Shown here in pieces: positions 53,691 through 64,000 of a DNA stretch of 64,000 bases (its first letter is position 1; the number at the start of each line of letters is the position of its first letter). The notes beneath the pieces were generated by a model. The model was not told the DNA's origin and ran no database searches. It saw nothing but the letters and a program-made list of their open reading frames with translations. The DNA lies in NCBI GenBank assembly GCA_036186865.1, contig AP025062.1, positions 7,809,581 to 7,873,580 on the forward strand, written 5' to 3'. Source of the DNA: Eustoma russellianum (taxonomy: Eukaryota > Streptophyta > Magnoliopsida > Gentianales > Gentianaceae). Made by a program: the position numbers and the translations under genes.

Positions 53691-54858
53691 ATGCCTCCAC
53701 GACGTGATCCGGCTGGTAATAACAGCGATGATCAGTAAGGTCAGGGGGCCATTCCCCAGGTACTGGCAGATACGCTGGCCACTCTGACTTCCTTGGTGGC
53801 CCAGCAGCAGGTGCAGATGGCTCACCTGCAACAACAGCAGGAGCAGCTACAGTAACAGCAGCAGCAACCGCCACCACCGCCACCACCACCACCACCACCC
53901 CAGGGGATTCAATTCTTTTACCGGAAGATGCAGCACTCCCGGATACCTATGTTCAGGGGTACCATCCGACCAGAGGAGGCGGAGATTTGGCTCAAGAACG
54001 TATCGGAGCAGTTGAGGTTGTTAGAGGTTCCAGATGACCTGAAAGTGGATGTGGTGGTACCATTCTTGGAGGGCGATGCAGAGCGATGGTGGCAGGGTGT
54101 GGTACGTAGACGCACTACACCGCCGACATGGACCCAGTTTAGGGAGGAGTACCAGAGGCACTACATTCCTGAGAGTGCGATCCAGAGGAGAATGACCGAG
54201 TTTCAGCTCCTGACACAGGGGTCCATGACTATTGATCAATATTCTGAGAAATTTCATGCACTCGGGAGATATATGCCCGCCGTCATGGATGACAAGAAGA
54301 CAAAGATGTTGAAGTTCGAGACGGGTTTGAGCTCACGCATTCAGTCATTGATCATATGCATCCAGCCTACCACTTTTGAGGGATTGTTGGAGGTGTGTCG
54401 TAAGGTCAAGGGTGACCTCATGAGGGTTGCAGCGGCCGACAGGGCCAAGAGACCGTGAGAAGAGTTCCGTTCAGGGAGATCAGGGAGATGGTTAAAGATC
54501 CCACGCCGACACCCGACTGGACGATTCTCCGGGCCATCGCAGCAGGGGCAGGGATCGGCGACTCGACCACTGATGATTGAGGGTCCTACAGCGACGGCAG
54601 CGCAGCCACTCAGGGCGGTGGGACCGCCACCTCCGGTATGTGCATAGTGTGGTCGTTCTCATACAGGACCATGTTGGAGAGCTTAGCAAGGTTGCTACAA
54701 TTGTGACAAACAGGGACATTATGCCAGAGAGTGCCCTACACCGACACAAGCACCTCTACCACAGGGTCAGACGCAGCAGAGAGGAAAAGGAAAGACCAAC
54801 GCTCGAGTGCGTGTCATGACGGACGCTGAGCTACAGGAGGTCGGAGACGTAGTCACAG
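53691..54858 (+). pseudogene. gag: Element A gag (Retrotrans_gag, CCHC) with five in-frame stops
   Basis: The ATG at 53691 gives MPPRRDPAGNNSDD, a Gln-rich and Pro-rich N-terminus, and then the Retrotrans_gag core (PEEAEIWLKNV, GDAERWWQGVV, FREEYQRHYIPES, KFETGLSSRIQSLI). The zinc knuckle CYNCDKQGHYAREC lies near 54691-54732, preceded by a related Cys-His segment. The frame is uninterrupted in register to 54858, but stops occur at 53736, 53853, 54456, 54645 and 54684. Each is one C-to-T change from CAA, CAG or CGA. It ends in phase 1 at a candidate splice donor, and pol continues the same frame after 54957. Confidence 0.9.
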
Positions 54859-54957
54859 GTACTCTTAAATTTAAGCGATTACTATTTTAAAATCTTAAAC
54901 ATATGTTTCTCTTTGTTTTGATGATTTGTGCTACGTGTATAACTATGAACCTGATAG
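54859..54957 (+). other. Candidate spliceosomal intron 1 of element A (99 bp, gag-protease junction)
   Basis: GT at 54859-54860, AG at 54956-54957, AT-rich, phase 1. Length is a multiple of three, but TAA stops the frame inside (54889-54891). Removing it joins VVTG to the protease segment ILINQVPAYVLFDSG at the spacing usual for this clade. The donor GTACTC is weak. Confidence 0.6.
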
Positions 54958-57900
54958 GGGAGATATTAATTAACCAAGTCCCAGCATATGTTCTATTCGA
55001 TAGTGGTGCCAGCCACTCATTTGTTGCTAGAAGATTCGCCAAGAACCTAGGTGTTCTACCAGAACGGCTAGAGATTCCGTATCGTGTTCAAGCCGCCGGA
55101 GATCAGGTGTTAGTATCTCATTATCAGTACAAGGATTGCCCGTTGGAAATTAATGAGCTTGGGTTCTCCGCAACTCTGATTTCGATCCAGATGCAGGATT
55201 TCGACATTATTCTGGGCATGGATTTCATGGCGAGATACAGTGCTAACATCGACTGCCGCCAGAGACATGTCAGTATGCAGGCACCGGATGAGAGAGAGAC
55301 CATCTTCCATGGGGATGTCGAATTGAAGAAGTCCTCCAGGAAAATCTATATTACCGCAGCACAGGTTTTGCGGGCATTGAAGAAAGGAGCCGAGGGTTTT
55401 CTTGTGTATGCTCCAAATGCCAGTATTGAGATACCATCGATTGAAGATATTCCAGTGGTACGAGATTTTAAGGATGTTTTTCCTGACGAGTTACCTGGTT
55501 TGCCACCGAGCAGAGAAGTGGAGTTTGAGATTGATCTCGTACCCGGAGCCGAGCCGATCTCGAAGGCACCATATAGGATGGTACCAGCAGAGTTAAAAGA
55601 GCTTAAGGAGCAGTTGCAGGAACTACTGGACAGAAATTTTATCAGGCCGAGTGTTTTGCCCTGGGGAGCACCAGTATTGTTTGTGAAGAAGAAAGACGGT
55701 ACTATGAGGCTATGTATCGATTATCGTGAGTTGAATAAGATCATAATAAAGAATAAATACCCACTACCAAGGATCGACGACCTCTTTGATCAATTGAAGG
55801 GTGCCAGGGTATTCTCAAAGATTGATCTGCGATTAGGCTACCACCAGTTAAGGACTAAGGTAGAAGACATAGCAAAGACTGTGTTTCGCACTCGATATGC
55901 GCACTACGAGTTTCTTGTAATGCCCTTTGGACTGACGAATGCACCTGCGGCCTTCACGGATCTGATGAACACAGTATTCAGGGAGCAGTTGGACCATTTT
56001 GTGGTGGTGTTCATCGATGACATCTTGTGTATTTGCCTAATGAGGAGACTCATGCTAAACACTTGCGGGAGGTATTGGAGACTCTCAGAAAGAAGAAGTT
56101 GTACGCTAAGTTCTGTAAGTGCGAATCCTGGTTGAAGAGTGTGACCTTCTTAGGCCACGTAATTTCTGAGGAAGATATTTCGGTTGACCCAAAGAAGATA
56201 GAGGCGATCACAGAATGGCCACGACCTACTAACGTCACTGAGGTACGCAGCTTTCTTGGCCTTGCCGGTTATTATCGCAAGTTTGTGGAGGGATTTTTGA
56301 GGATTGCAGCACCACTGAGTCAACTGACTTAGAAAAAGACTAAGTTTGTATGGACCTCCGAGTGTGAGAAAAGCTTTGCAGAGTTGAATCAGAAATTGAC
56401 GACTGCACCAGTGTTGGCACAACCCTCCGGTACTGAAGGATTTGTCATCTACAGCGACGCCTCGAAGAATGGGCTAGGTATATATATATAAAATTTTAAA
56501 TTATCGTTATATACATATTAAATTTAGCCTAATACTTCCGTCGCAGGATGCGTGTTAATACAGGGAGGTAGGGTTATCGCATACGCATCAAAACAGTTGA
56601 AGCAATATGAGCAAAATTACCCTACCCATGATCTGGAGTTAGCAGCGGTGGTGTTTGCACTAAAGATTTTGCATCATTACTTATATGGTGTGAAGTGTGA
56701 AGTCTTTACCGATCATAAGAGCTTGAAATATTTGTTCACACAGAAAGAGTTGAACATGCGTCAGAGGAGATGGCTTGAGCTACTGAAGGACTACGACCTG
56801 ACCATTAGTTATCATCCGGGAAAGGCAAACCGAGTTGCAGATGCCTTGAGTAGAAAGTCAAATCACGCCAGACAGACACCATTAGAGAAAGAGATGGCAG
56901 AGTTTGATCTCGACATTGTTGATTCCACTGCTAACGTTCTCGCGGCCTTGGTCATTACACCATCTCTGATTGAGCAAATCAAGGAGGCGCAAAAGGAGGA
57001 TGTGACGCTTAGTGATATCCGAGAGAGGATGTTGACCAATATAATTGAGGGCTTCCAGATACACGACGATGGCAGTATTTGGTACCAAGGAAGGTTGTGC
57101 ATGCCTGATGACGAGGATCTAAAGAGGGAATTGCTGAGGGAGGCACACAATTCGAAGTTGTCGATTCATCCAGGTGCTACAAAGATGTACAATGATCTAA
57201 AGAAACACTACTGGTGGAGTGGAATAAAAAGACACATTGCTGAGTTCATCGAGAGATGCCTCGTTTGTCAGCAGGTTAAGGCAGAGCATCAGAGGCCGGG
57301 AGGTTTGATGTTGCCGTTGGAGATAGCGGAGTGGAAGTGGGAGCATGTGACGATGAACTTTGTAGTAGGACTCCCTAAAACAAAAAACGACAACGACATG
57401 ATCTGGGTGACTATTGATCGATTGACGAAGACTGCTCACTTCCTACCCGTGCCTAGTGATGTGATCATGGAAAGATTGGTGACGTTATATATCGATGATA
57501 TTGTTAGCTTACATGGAGTCCCAGTCAGTATCGTCTCAGATCATGATTCGAAGTTCACTTCTCGATTTTGGTCAGCTTGTCAGAAAAGGTTGGGGACAGA
57601 GCTGCGACTAAGTACTGCTTTTCATCCACAGACAGACGGACAGTCTAAGAGGACCATTCAGACTTTAGAGGACATGTTGAGAGCGTGCGCATTGGACTTT
57701 AATGGGAACTGGGACGGTATGATCAAGCTCATTGAGTTCTCTTACAATAACAGTCACCATAGTGCCATCGGCATGGCACCCTTTGAGGCGCTCTATGGAC
57801 GTAAGTGCAGGTCCCCTATTCATTGGGATGAGGTTGGTGAGCGCGTGATTACCGGTCCTGAGTTGGTTGAGCAGACTAGAGAGAAAGTGAAGCTGATACG

Positions 57901-58393
57901 TGATAGACTCAAGATTGCTCAAGACAGAAGCAAGAGCTGGGCTGATTCAAAGCAGCGTCCCCTAGAATTTGACGTCGGCCAGAAGGTTTACTTGAGGGTG
58001 TCGCCTACGAAGAGGATTTCGCGATTTGGTTTGAACGGTAAGCTGAGGCCTCGCTACATTGGCCCTTTTGAGATACTTGAGAGGGTCGGTACCTTAGCCT
58101 ACCGGTTAGCGTTACCCCCTGCCTTGGCTCAGGTGCATAGTGTATTCCATGTTTCTCAGTTGAGGAGATATGTGCCGGACCCGAGCCATGTTCTAGATGC
58201 GCCACCATTGAGGATCCGACCAGACATTACATATGAGGAGACTCCTATCAGGATAGTGGATCGTAAGGACCAAGTGTTGAGACAGCGAGTCATCCCTTAT
58301 GTCAAAGTGCAGTGGACCAATCATACGGAGCGTGAAGCGACTTGGGAGCTCGAGGAACAGATGCGAGAAAGATATCCACAGCTCTTCATTTAA
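54958..58393 (+). pseudogene. pol: Element A pol: protease, reverse transcriptase, RNase H, integrase, chromodomain
   Basis: Protease: LFDSGASHSF (54993-55022). Reverse transcriptase: about 55550-56130, with WGAPVLFVKKKDG, FSKIDLRLGYHQL and the catalytic FIDDIL (56010-56027). A one-base deletion right after this shifts the frame. LGHVISEEDISVDPKK and SFLGLAGYYRKF continue in the next frame. TAG at 56330-56332 replaces a likely Gln. RNase H (56400-56830) is split by candidate intron 2: YSDASKNGLG before it, then VIAYASKQLK, YPTHDLELAAVVFALK and FTDHKSLKYLF. Integrase: zinc region near 57150-57270 (CLVCQQVK), core 57330-57700 (SDHDSKFTSRFW, FHPQTDGQSKRTIQ). The chromodomain-like end (VPYVKVQW-type segment, ATWELEEQMRERYPQLF) stops at 58391-58393. 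The frame after 56552 is intact. Confidence 0.93.
56478..56546 (+). other. Candidate spliceosomal intron 2 of element A (69 bp, within RNase H)
   Basis: GTATATATATATAA at the 5' end, CGTCGCAG at the 3' end, AT-rich, phase 1, length a multiple of three, in-frame TAA at 56489-56491. Removal joins the conserved SDASKNGLG and CVLIQGGRV segments without gap. Confidence 0.68.
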
Positions 58394-58426
58394 GGTTCGT
58401 CAAGTTTCGAGGACGAAACTCCTTAT

Positions 58427-58439
58427 AAGGAGGGTAGAG
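58427..58439 (+). promoter_or_regulatory. Element A polypurine tract
   Basis: AAGGAGGGTAGAG immediately before the 3' LTR. Confidence 0.88.
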
Positions 58440-60837
58440 TGTAATATCCGGGAAAAAAAGAAAATAAAAGAAAATAAAAATACTAAAAATAAATTAATTA
58501 TAATATGTTAACTACAATAATAGCAAAAGAAAAGGAAAAAATAAAATATTAGATATGTTAGTGCAAGTGTGCGTGTGAGGGGATAAGGGATGGGGGGAAA
58601 ATATTTTGCAATGGATTGATTAGGATTGAAATTTTAGATTTAGTAAAATTCCTAAAACAAAATCCAACCACCTCCAAAACCCTTCCCCACAATATTAAAA
58701 TGCCATAAATCCTCCCCCTCCTAAGACAAATTTTCAGCAGCAACAATTAGACAAAAAAAACATAACGTGAGAAAGGAAAAGGGGAGAGGAGAGAAAAAAA
58801 GAAGAAGAGGGCTTGCACGGTTACCGAATCCGAGTTCTAATCCGTCTAGTTATTCGTTGTTAGCATCAATCCAAGTAGGTGCCTCTTCCTCCCTCAAATG
58901 GGTATGATCCATGCATGCTTTGGTGGTATATTTTATGTGATTCATTGTTTTATTTGTATTAGATGTAGATTTGCATTTGTTTATATTCGGTAAAGCATGA
59001 CATAATTGTTTTATTGTTGTTATGTGCTTGTATGTGTATGAAATTGATGGTAGGGAGTAATTGGATTAAGAACACCCTCGAATGAAATCAAAAGATTAGA
59101 AATTTTTATACTTGGGATTGTTTACAATTTCGTTTTAGCCTTAGAATAGGTTCATATAGGTTGGAAATAGGGAAAAATTCAATCTGGGGTTGAAAATCCG
59201 ACCAGGAAGGTAGTGCGTGCGGCTCACGTGCCGCCAAAGACGGCTGAGAGTGGCCTCACGCGCCGAGCGTGCAAAGCACGCGCCGAGCGTGCAAAGCACG
59301 CGCCGAGCGTGCAAAGCACGCGCCGTCTGGGGGAGAACAAAAAAAATAAAAAAAATAATAATCTACGGACGGGCTGGCCTGCAGGGCAGCGTACCGGGCC
59401 GACCCTTAACGGGCCAGCGGACTGCCGCTGCTGGATAAGGCCCAATACTAAATAATTAAAAAAAATAGGGGCTGGCTGGTTACTGGACCGGGCCGGATGG
59501 CCAGCGGACCGGATCGTGGCTGGTCGGCCCAAAATTAATCCCGAATAAAGAAAAGGAGAATCGGCCTGGGCTGGAGCTGCGAACACGGGCCGGGCTGGGA
59601 AATTAGTTAGAGCCGGCCCGCCAGAGGAAAAAAAGAGAAAATGAAATTTAATTAATTATTTAAAATTCTGGAAATTAGAAAAGGGTAAATAAATTATTTT
59701 AAATTCCAGAAAAATATATTTAATAATCAAAAAATTCTAAATAAATTCCAGAAAATATAAAAGGTTAAATTAGACTAATTCCACTTAATTTCTGAGTTTT
59801 GGTAAATGTAAGTAATTAAGAATAATTAGTAATAAATAGAAATAAATAAAAGAAAATTAGGGAAAAATAGTAGAAAATTCTAGAAAATTAATACAAGCTA
59901 ATGGAAAATAAAAGGAATGTTAAATAACAACTTTCTAATGCTCGAAAAATTTACACAACCAAATATTGAGTGCCGGAGTTGGTGAGGATGTGCGTACGGG
60001 CCCCAGGCGACTTTGTTGTTGCATTCATGGCACGTGCATTGCATTTGGAGTGGATCATAGTGTACGGGCCATGGGTACTCGGTCATGGTGGATCATGGTG
60101 TATGGGCCATGGGCATCGGTTAAGGTGGATCGTGGTGTACAGGCCACGGGCATCGGTAAGGGTGGATTGTAGTGTACATGCTACAGGCATCCAGTCAATC
60201 CCAGGATCATGCATTGCATATAGGTCTAGGGCATATTGCATGACATGATTCTTGTTGCGTGTGACACGTTATTTGAGCATGCATCACGCACTTGCGCATT
60301 TTCTATGTGGAGTGTTTTACTTACCGCATTTACTTTATCTTATGCATGTTATCTTATATTCATGTGCTATGTGATTATATCATGTCTATGTGCTATGTGG
60401 CTATATCATTTCGGTATGTACGTTTTGTATTTGTTTGAGGCGGGCATCTACTGGGTGATTTCTGTCACTCACCCCTACTTCCCAGGTGAGCCGGATGAGG
60501 ACTACGAGCACATTTGTGTTGAGGACGGGTGGGACGTAGCAGAATGGGCCGGTTGAGAGCTGCAGCTAGGATAGGAGGGAACTCTGCAGCCGTTTTGTTC
60601 TTGTTACACTTTGAGGATTTTTCCACATACTACGTTATTATTTTTATTCCAGAATTTCTATTCAGCAATGTAATGACAGTTATTGGAGTTTAATTTATGT
60701 TATGGTTTACGTTTCCGCTGCAAAACTTTCTACGTCATTTTGACAAGTAAGAGATTGGTTGACGCTTTGTGTTCTCCTTAGTGAGATACGGCGGGTGCAC
60801 TGTTCCCGATGTTAGGGCTCGGGAGCGGGGCGCTACA
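58440..60837 (+). repeat. Element A 3' LTR (2398 bp)
   Basis: Collinear with the 5' LTR. It differs by scattered substitutions and by three tandem 20-bp units at about 59260-59325. Confidence 0.95.
59260..59325. repeat. Triple 20-bp GC-rich repeat in element A 3' LTR
   Basis: Three exact copies of CGCGCCGAGCGTGCAAAGCA. The 5' LTR has none at the matching site (about 51928), so the array expanded in this LTR or was lost from the other. Confidence 0.92.
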
Positions 60838-61660
60838 GCATCTTAACTTCAGACTATAAATTCCTGCATATGATTCTCTTACTAAACGTTACTGATTATA
60901 ATGCTTATGACTCATTACTTAGTCTCTACTATTTTTTTCTTCTTCAATTCATCTCTTAATATCTATCATGCTATAATAATTCATTTCTTAATAGCTATTG
61001 TCTCGGCTTAGACCCAAGTCCGCTTTGATGCTACCGTCCAAGTAGAGATATGGCCCCGTTTTACTTCACCACAATGGTATCGAGTTCCATGTTGTTGCGG
61101 TGAAGCAGCTCGAGTTATTGTCTGACCTATTAATATGTCACTAGCGTTTGCAGTAGGGAGTTCTGGTCAACATCTTAATTCATTCAAATTAATTATATAA
61201 TATTCAATTAGGGCTACTAATATCACAGCTTAAAGAGTTATGATCAACTTAGTTAAGGTAGAATTGTATGGAATACCTAGGTATACGTGTTTCGTAACCG
61301 ATCGTCTCCTTATGTCTAAGGTCATAACTTACTTTTAGGATTGTTCTTAGTATCATCATTTCATAAGTCCAAGATCATGTCTTATTTCTTAAATCATGCT
61401 TACTGTATAATCAACACTTATGACTACCTTCAGTACTTATGTCCAAGGTCGACTCTTAATCGGAATCGTTACTTATTTTTAAGATTGTGACTTATGTTCA
61501 GGATCATCGCTTATATCTCAGAGCAGTACCTAAGTTCTTGATCATTGCTTATGTTAAAATCATCACTTATGTCTAAGATTATTACTTAAAAGCAAAATCG
61601 TAACTTAATTTCTAATATCATGGCTTAAATATACATTTCTGCCGTGTATCTAAAGCCATT
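60838..61660. other. Element B interior, degenerate short repeats, no gene seen
   Basis: AT-rich, with no long open frame. From about 61290 to 61640 a loose unit resembling CTTATGTCTAAGATCATCA recurs at irregular spacing; a few more copies lie at 62180-62260. Confidence 0.55.
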
Positions 61661-61669
61661 CTTTGAAGG

Positions 61670-61930
61670 TCGTACTCTTGGCACGTAATACCTCTTGAAC
61701 TCCTTCCGAAAGTAGATCCAAGTGAGCGGCGGTGTTAGTTGCGCTGCGCCACCACTCCTCTGCATCTCCTTGTCAAAGAATCTCTGGTCCGAGTGTGATG
61801 GTGGAGGCGATGTCTGCTAGTTCAGTAGCTTGTGCTACTGCGTTAAGGTGTTGGTCACGGTGACCATGACATCCTCAAGTGCTTGAGGATGATCCCTTGA
61901 TTCTGGTGGTTCTCCCCACCATTTCCTATA
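61670..61930 (-). pseudogene. gag: Element B gag remnant
   Basis: On the minus strand GDAEEWWRSATN is followed, after a frameshift, by LTWIYFRKEFKRYYVP. These match the GDAERWWQ ... FREEYQRHYIP core of element A gag, the most conserved part of Retrotrans_gag. Nothing else of the gene is readable, and no pol follows. Confidence 0.72.
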
Positions 61931-62310
61931 TTAGCGGCTTGTTCACGTCTTGCCGGTATTTTTGTAGAATTTAGAACGGTCAAAAATAAATTTATTTAAG
62001 TACAAGCTAAGTTAGGAGGGTATTTTGGGAATTTCGAACAGCTTAGGGGTCGCATGCAAATGTTCAGGGGTAATTTGGGAAATTATATCGTTTACAAAAT
62101 TCCTGCTAAAGTTTAAGGGTAGAATGGTAATTAAGTAAGAAAACGATCGCTCACTCTCGTACCCCTTAACCCGATCACAACTTGAGTCTAAGATCATCAC
62201 TTAACCCTATTTTGTTGCTTAAGGGTAAAATCGTCATTTTAAGAAAAGATCGTAGCTTAAGCCTAAGTGATCTAGTTAATCCTGTGTTTTCGAGGCGGAT
62301 CTGAAGCCTC

Positions 62311-62325
62311 GGCTCTGATACCACC
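62311..62325 (-). promoter_or_regulatory. Element B primer binding site
   Basis: The element-sense sequence GGTGGTATCAGAGCC abuts the 5' LTR at 62326 and is the same as in element A. Confidence 0.93.
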
Positions 62326-64000
62326 TGTAGCGCCCCGCTCCTGAGCCCTAGCTTTGGGAACGGTGCACCCGTCGTAGCCTACTAAGAGGACTACAAAGCG
62401 TCGATCAAACTTCTTTACACGTCAAAAAGGACGTATAAATTTTCGCAGAAACGATAACTAAAGAAATAAACATATTGATTAAATTAAATCCATCAGAATA
62501 AAATCGAGTACAAGGGTTGACGAAACCCGCTAAGTCAAGTAGGAAAATACTAAAATCCAACACTAAACCTAGGTGGAGGTCTATCTGACTATCCCAAGAA
62601 CAAGCTCCTGGTCAACAAGATCCCTTCTCGAGCCCAGCTCACTCTTCCCAGCTCGCGTAATCTGTCTCATCCTCGATAAATATATATAGTCTTAATCCTG
62701 CTCACCTATGGAGGGATGGTAGGGGGTGAGTGATGGGAGTCACTCGTAGGTTACCCTTCTCTCCCGAAAAGGGACTATCACATACTGAGTCGGGTAACAC
62801 AAAAAGCACATAAAGCATGGTGTAGGTAAATAAAGCAATAAAGCATAAACAAATAAATAATTAAGCAAATAAAGCATAAATAAAGAAATAGCACATACAC
62901 GACCCCATCCGTATCCGAAAACGTAGTACTGAAGCAACTTAATAACAAGACAAATAATCATAACAATAATAAATTCAATGCGTAAGTTTATGATGCATGC
63001 ACTTCTATCTCCGTGTCACACGCAATCATCTAATATCACATGCTATGCTTATTCTTTTCCACGTTATGCTATGCATGTCCCGGGTCCTATCGGATGAAGG
63101 TAACCATTATTACCAACACCTATCACACGCCTCGTCAGAACACACGGCTCATAGGCCAAATGCAATGCTCGTGCCATGAATGCGTCACACTAGCACACTT
63201 CCGTTTGTCCTATGTTGCATGCTCCGTTCTATGTTGCGTATTACCTATATTGCGTAGTTACCCTATGTTGCGTGGGGTTCATTACTGTATTTTATTTCTA
63301 CCGTTATTTTATCTTTCTAGACTTTATTTTAGGTTTCTACACTTTATTTTATTTTTCCTAGGCTCTCAAACACTTTAAATTTTTATTTAAATATTTTTAT
63401 CTTTCCCTACTTTTTTTATTTCTTTTACTTTAATTTATTTAATGGGTTCCTAAATTTTCTTATCATTAAAACATTATTAATTATTAAATTAATCACATAT
63501 GTATAATTACTCATTGTTTGTTATTTTTATTTTTAATTTTATTATTTTATTATTTTTTCCCCTTACGTGATACACATCTATTTTATTATATTTTATTACT
63601 AATTCATTTATATATTATTATTGTGAGCCTTACTAAATTTTAATTTATTTTTAGAATTATTTAACCCTTTCTTTCCCTTTAACAGGCCTCTTTAAATTCT
63701 GGCCCCTTTTATTTCCAGCAGTTCGGCCCGCCAGAGACAACAGGCTGCTAACTGCTTTTTTTTATTTCTGCAGCTTGGGCCGTCTACTGGTCTGGCCCGC
63801 TAGCCACTGAGGCTGGCAGGCTGGACTGCAGTCAGTCCGGCCTGCTACCCTTTCTTAAATCTTTTTTTTTTCTTTCGGTTTCTCAATTATGGGCTACACT
63901 TTTCCCTTTTCCCTGGCCTGTTTCGGTTGGGGGCCAGCTTGCTGCCAGCGCAGGCTTGGCCTGTTTTTTTTAATTTATTTCATTAATTTCTTAAATTACT
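62326..64000 (-). repeat. Element B 5' LTR, cut by window end
   Basis: Collinear with 41408-43060 with small indels and substitutions; continues past the window. Confidence 0.93.

Larger units (their letters stand above)
51120..60837 (+). mobile_element. Element A: Ty3/gypsy Tekay-like chromovirus (9718 bp) with two candidate introns
   Basis: LTRs at 51120-53434 and 58440-60837 (TGTAATATCC ... GCTACA), tRNA-Met primer site, one gag-pol frame, polypurine tract. Gypsy order (reverse transcriptase, RNase H, integrase) and a chromodomain-like C-terminus place it near the Tekay/Del clade. The LTRs are very similar except for a triple 20-bp repeat in the 3' copy, suggesting a rather young insertion. 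The expected 5-bp target duplication is absent (TCAAG left, GCATC right). Confidence 0.93.
41408..64000 (-). mobile_element. Element B: gypsy-type LTR retrotransposon, minus strand, interrupted by LINE and element A
   Basis: A minus-strand LTR begins at 41408 with no primer site beside it, as expected for a 3' LTR. A second copy of the same LTR begins at 62326 with a tRNA-Met primer site on its left, as expected for the 5' LTR. The post-primer sequence (62240-62310, element sense) is similar to the leader of element A, and the first 60 bp of the LTR resemble the end of the A LTR, so B is a diverged relative of A. The interior between them is occupied by the LINE, by 49364-51119, by element A, and by 60838-62310, which holds only a gag remnant. 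The right end is outside the window. Confidence 0.78.

Noticed and set aside
53691..54858. Stops at Gln codons as a sign of a changed genetic code
   Set aside because: LINE ORF2 and the other frames use TAA and TAG as stops in the normal way, and CGA-to-TGA and Trp-to-stop changes occur too. Deamination explains all of these.

Overview
The window is plant nuclear DNA, almost certainly from a eudicot, and almost all of it is nested transposable elements. The signs are tRNA-Met-primed LTR retrotransposons of the Sirevirus (Ty1/copia) and Tekay-like (Ty3/gypsy) kinds, an L1-type LINE whose ORF2 carries a plant-style RNase H, a CACTA-type DNA transposon, a class III peroxidase remnant and a plastid atpE fragment. 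I see no intact host gene. The species cannot be fixed from this sequence.

Layout. (1) 1-9011: Sirevirus copy E1, plus strand, running from the last 94 bp of its 5' LTR to its complete 3' LTR. (2) 9343-19259: CACTA-like transposon with perfect 13-bp CACCAC-A7 ends and a 3-bp CAA target duplication. It holds a Transposase_24 (TNP1-like) gene and a core-deleted tnp2 gene on the minus strand, a duplicated pair of small plus-strand genes, and a nested PIF/Harbinger-type MITE. (3) 19260-20168: host DNA with a frameshifted peroxidase exon. (4) 20169-40426: Sirevirus copy E4, same family as E1 but minus strand. A second Sirevirus, C3 (29410-39549, plus strand), is inserted into its 5' LTR with target duplication CAACA. 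C3's 3' LTR carries its own 222-bp insertion. (5) 40427-41407: host DNA with a plastid atpE fragment, a SINE-like tail and tandem repeats. (6) 41408 to beyond 64000: minus-strand gypsy-type element B with a degraded gag and no recognisable pol, interrupted by a LINE (about 43660-49363, intact ORF2) and a plus-strand Tekay-like gypsy, A (51120-60837).

Only about 2.2 kb (9012-9342, 19260-20168, 40427-41407) looks like pre-insertion host sequence. Nesting gives the relative order: C3 is younger than E4, the LINE and A are younger than B, the MITE is younger than the CACTA, and the 222-bp insert is younger than C3. Most coding regions carry frameshifts and stops. Many of the stops can be explained by C-to-T change at Gln, Arg or Trp codons, as expected of methylated, silenced elements. 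The LINE ORF2 (1285 codons) is the only long intact gene.

Three observations deserve most attention. Element A contains two short GT-AG intervals (99 and 69 bp), both phase 1, both with in-frame stops, and both bridging the polyprotein exactly. Both Sirevirus families carry an array of family-specific palindromic motifs between pol and the env-like gene that matches the array in their own LTRs. The CACTA element has a duplicated small Pro-rich gene module, each copy with its own promoter-like repeat block.
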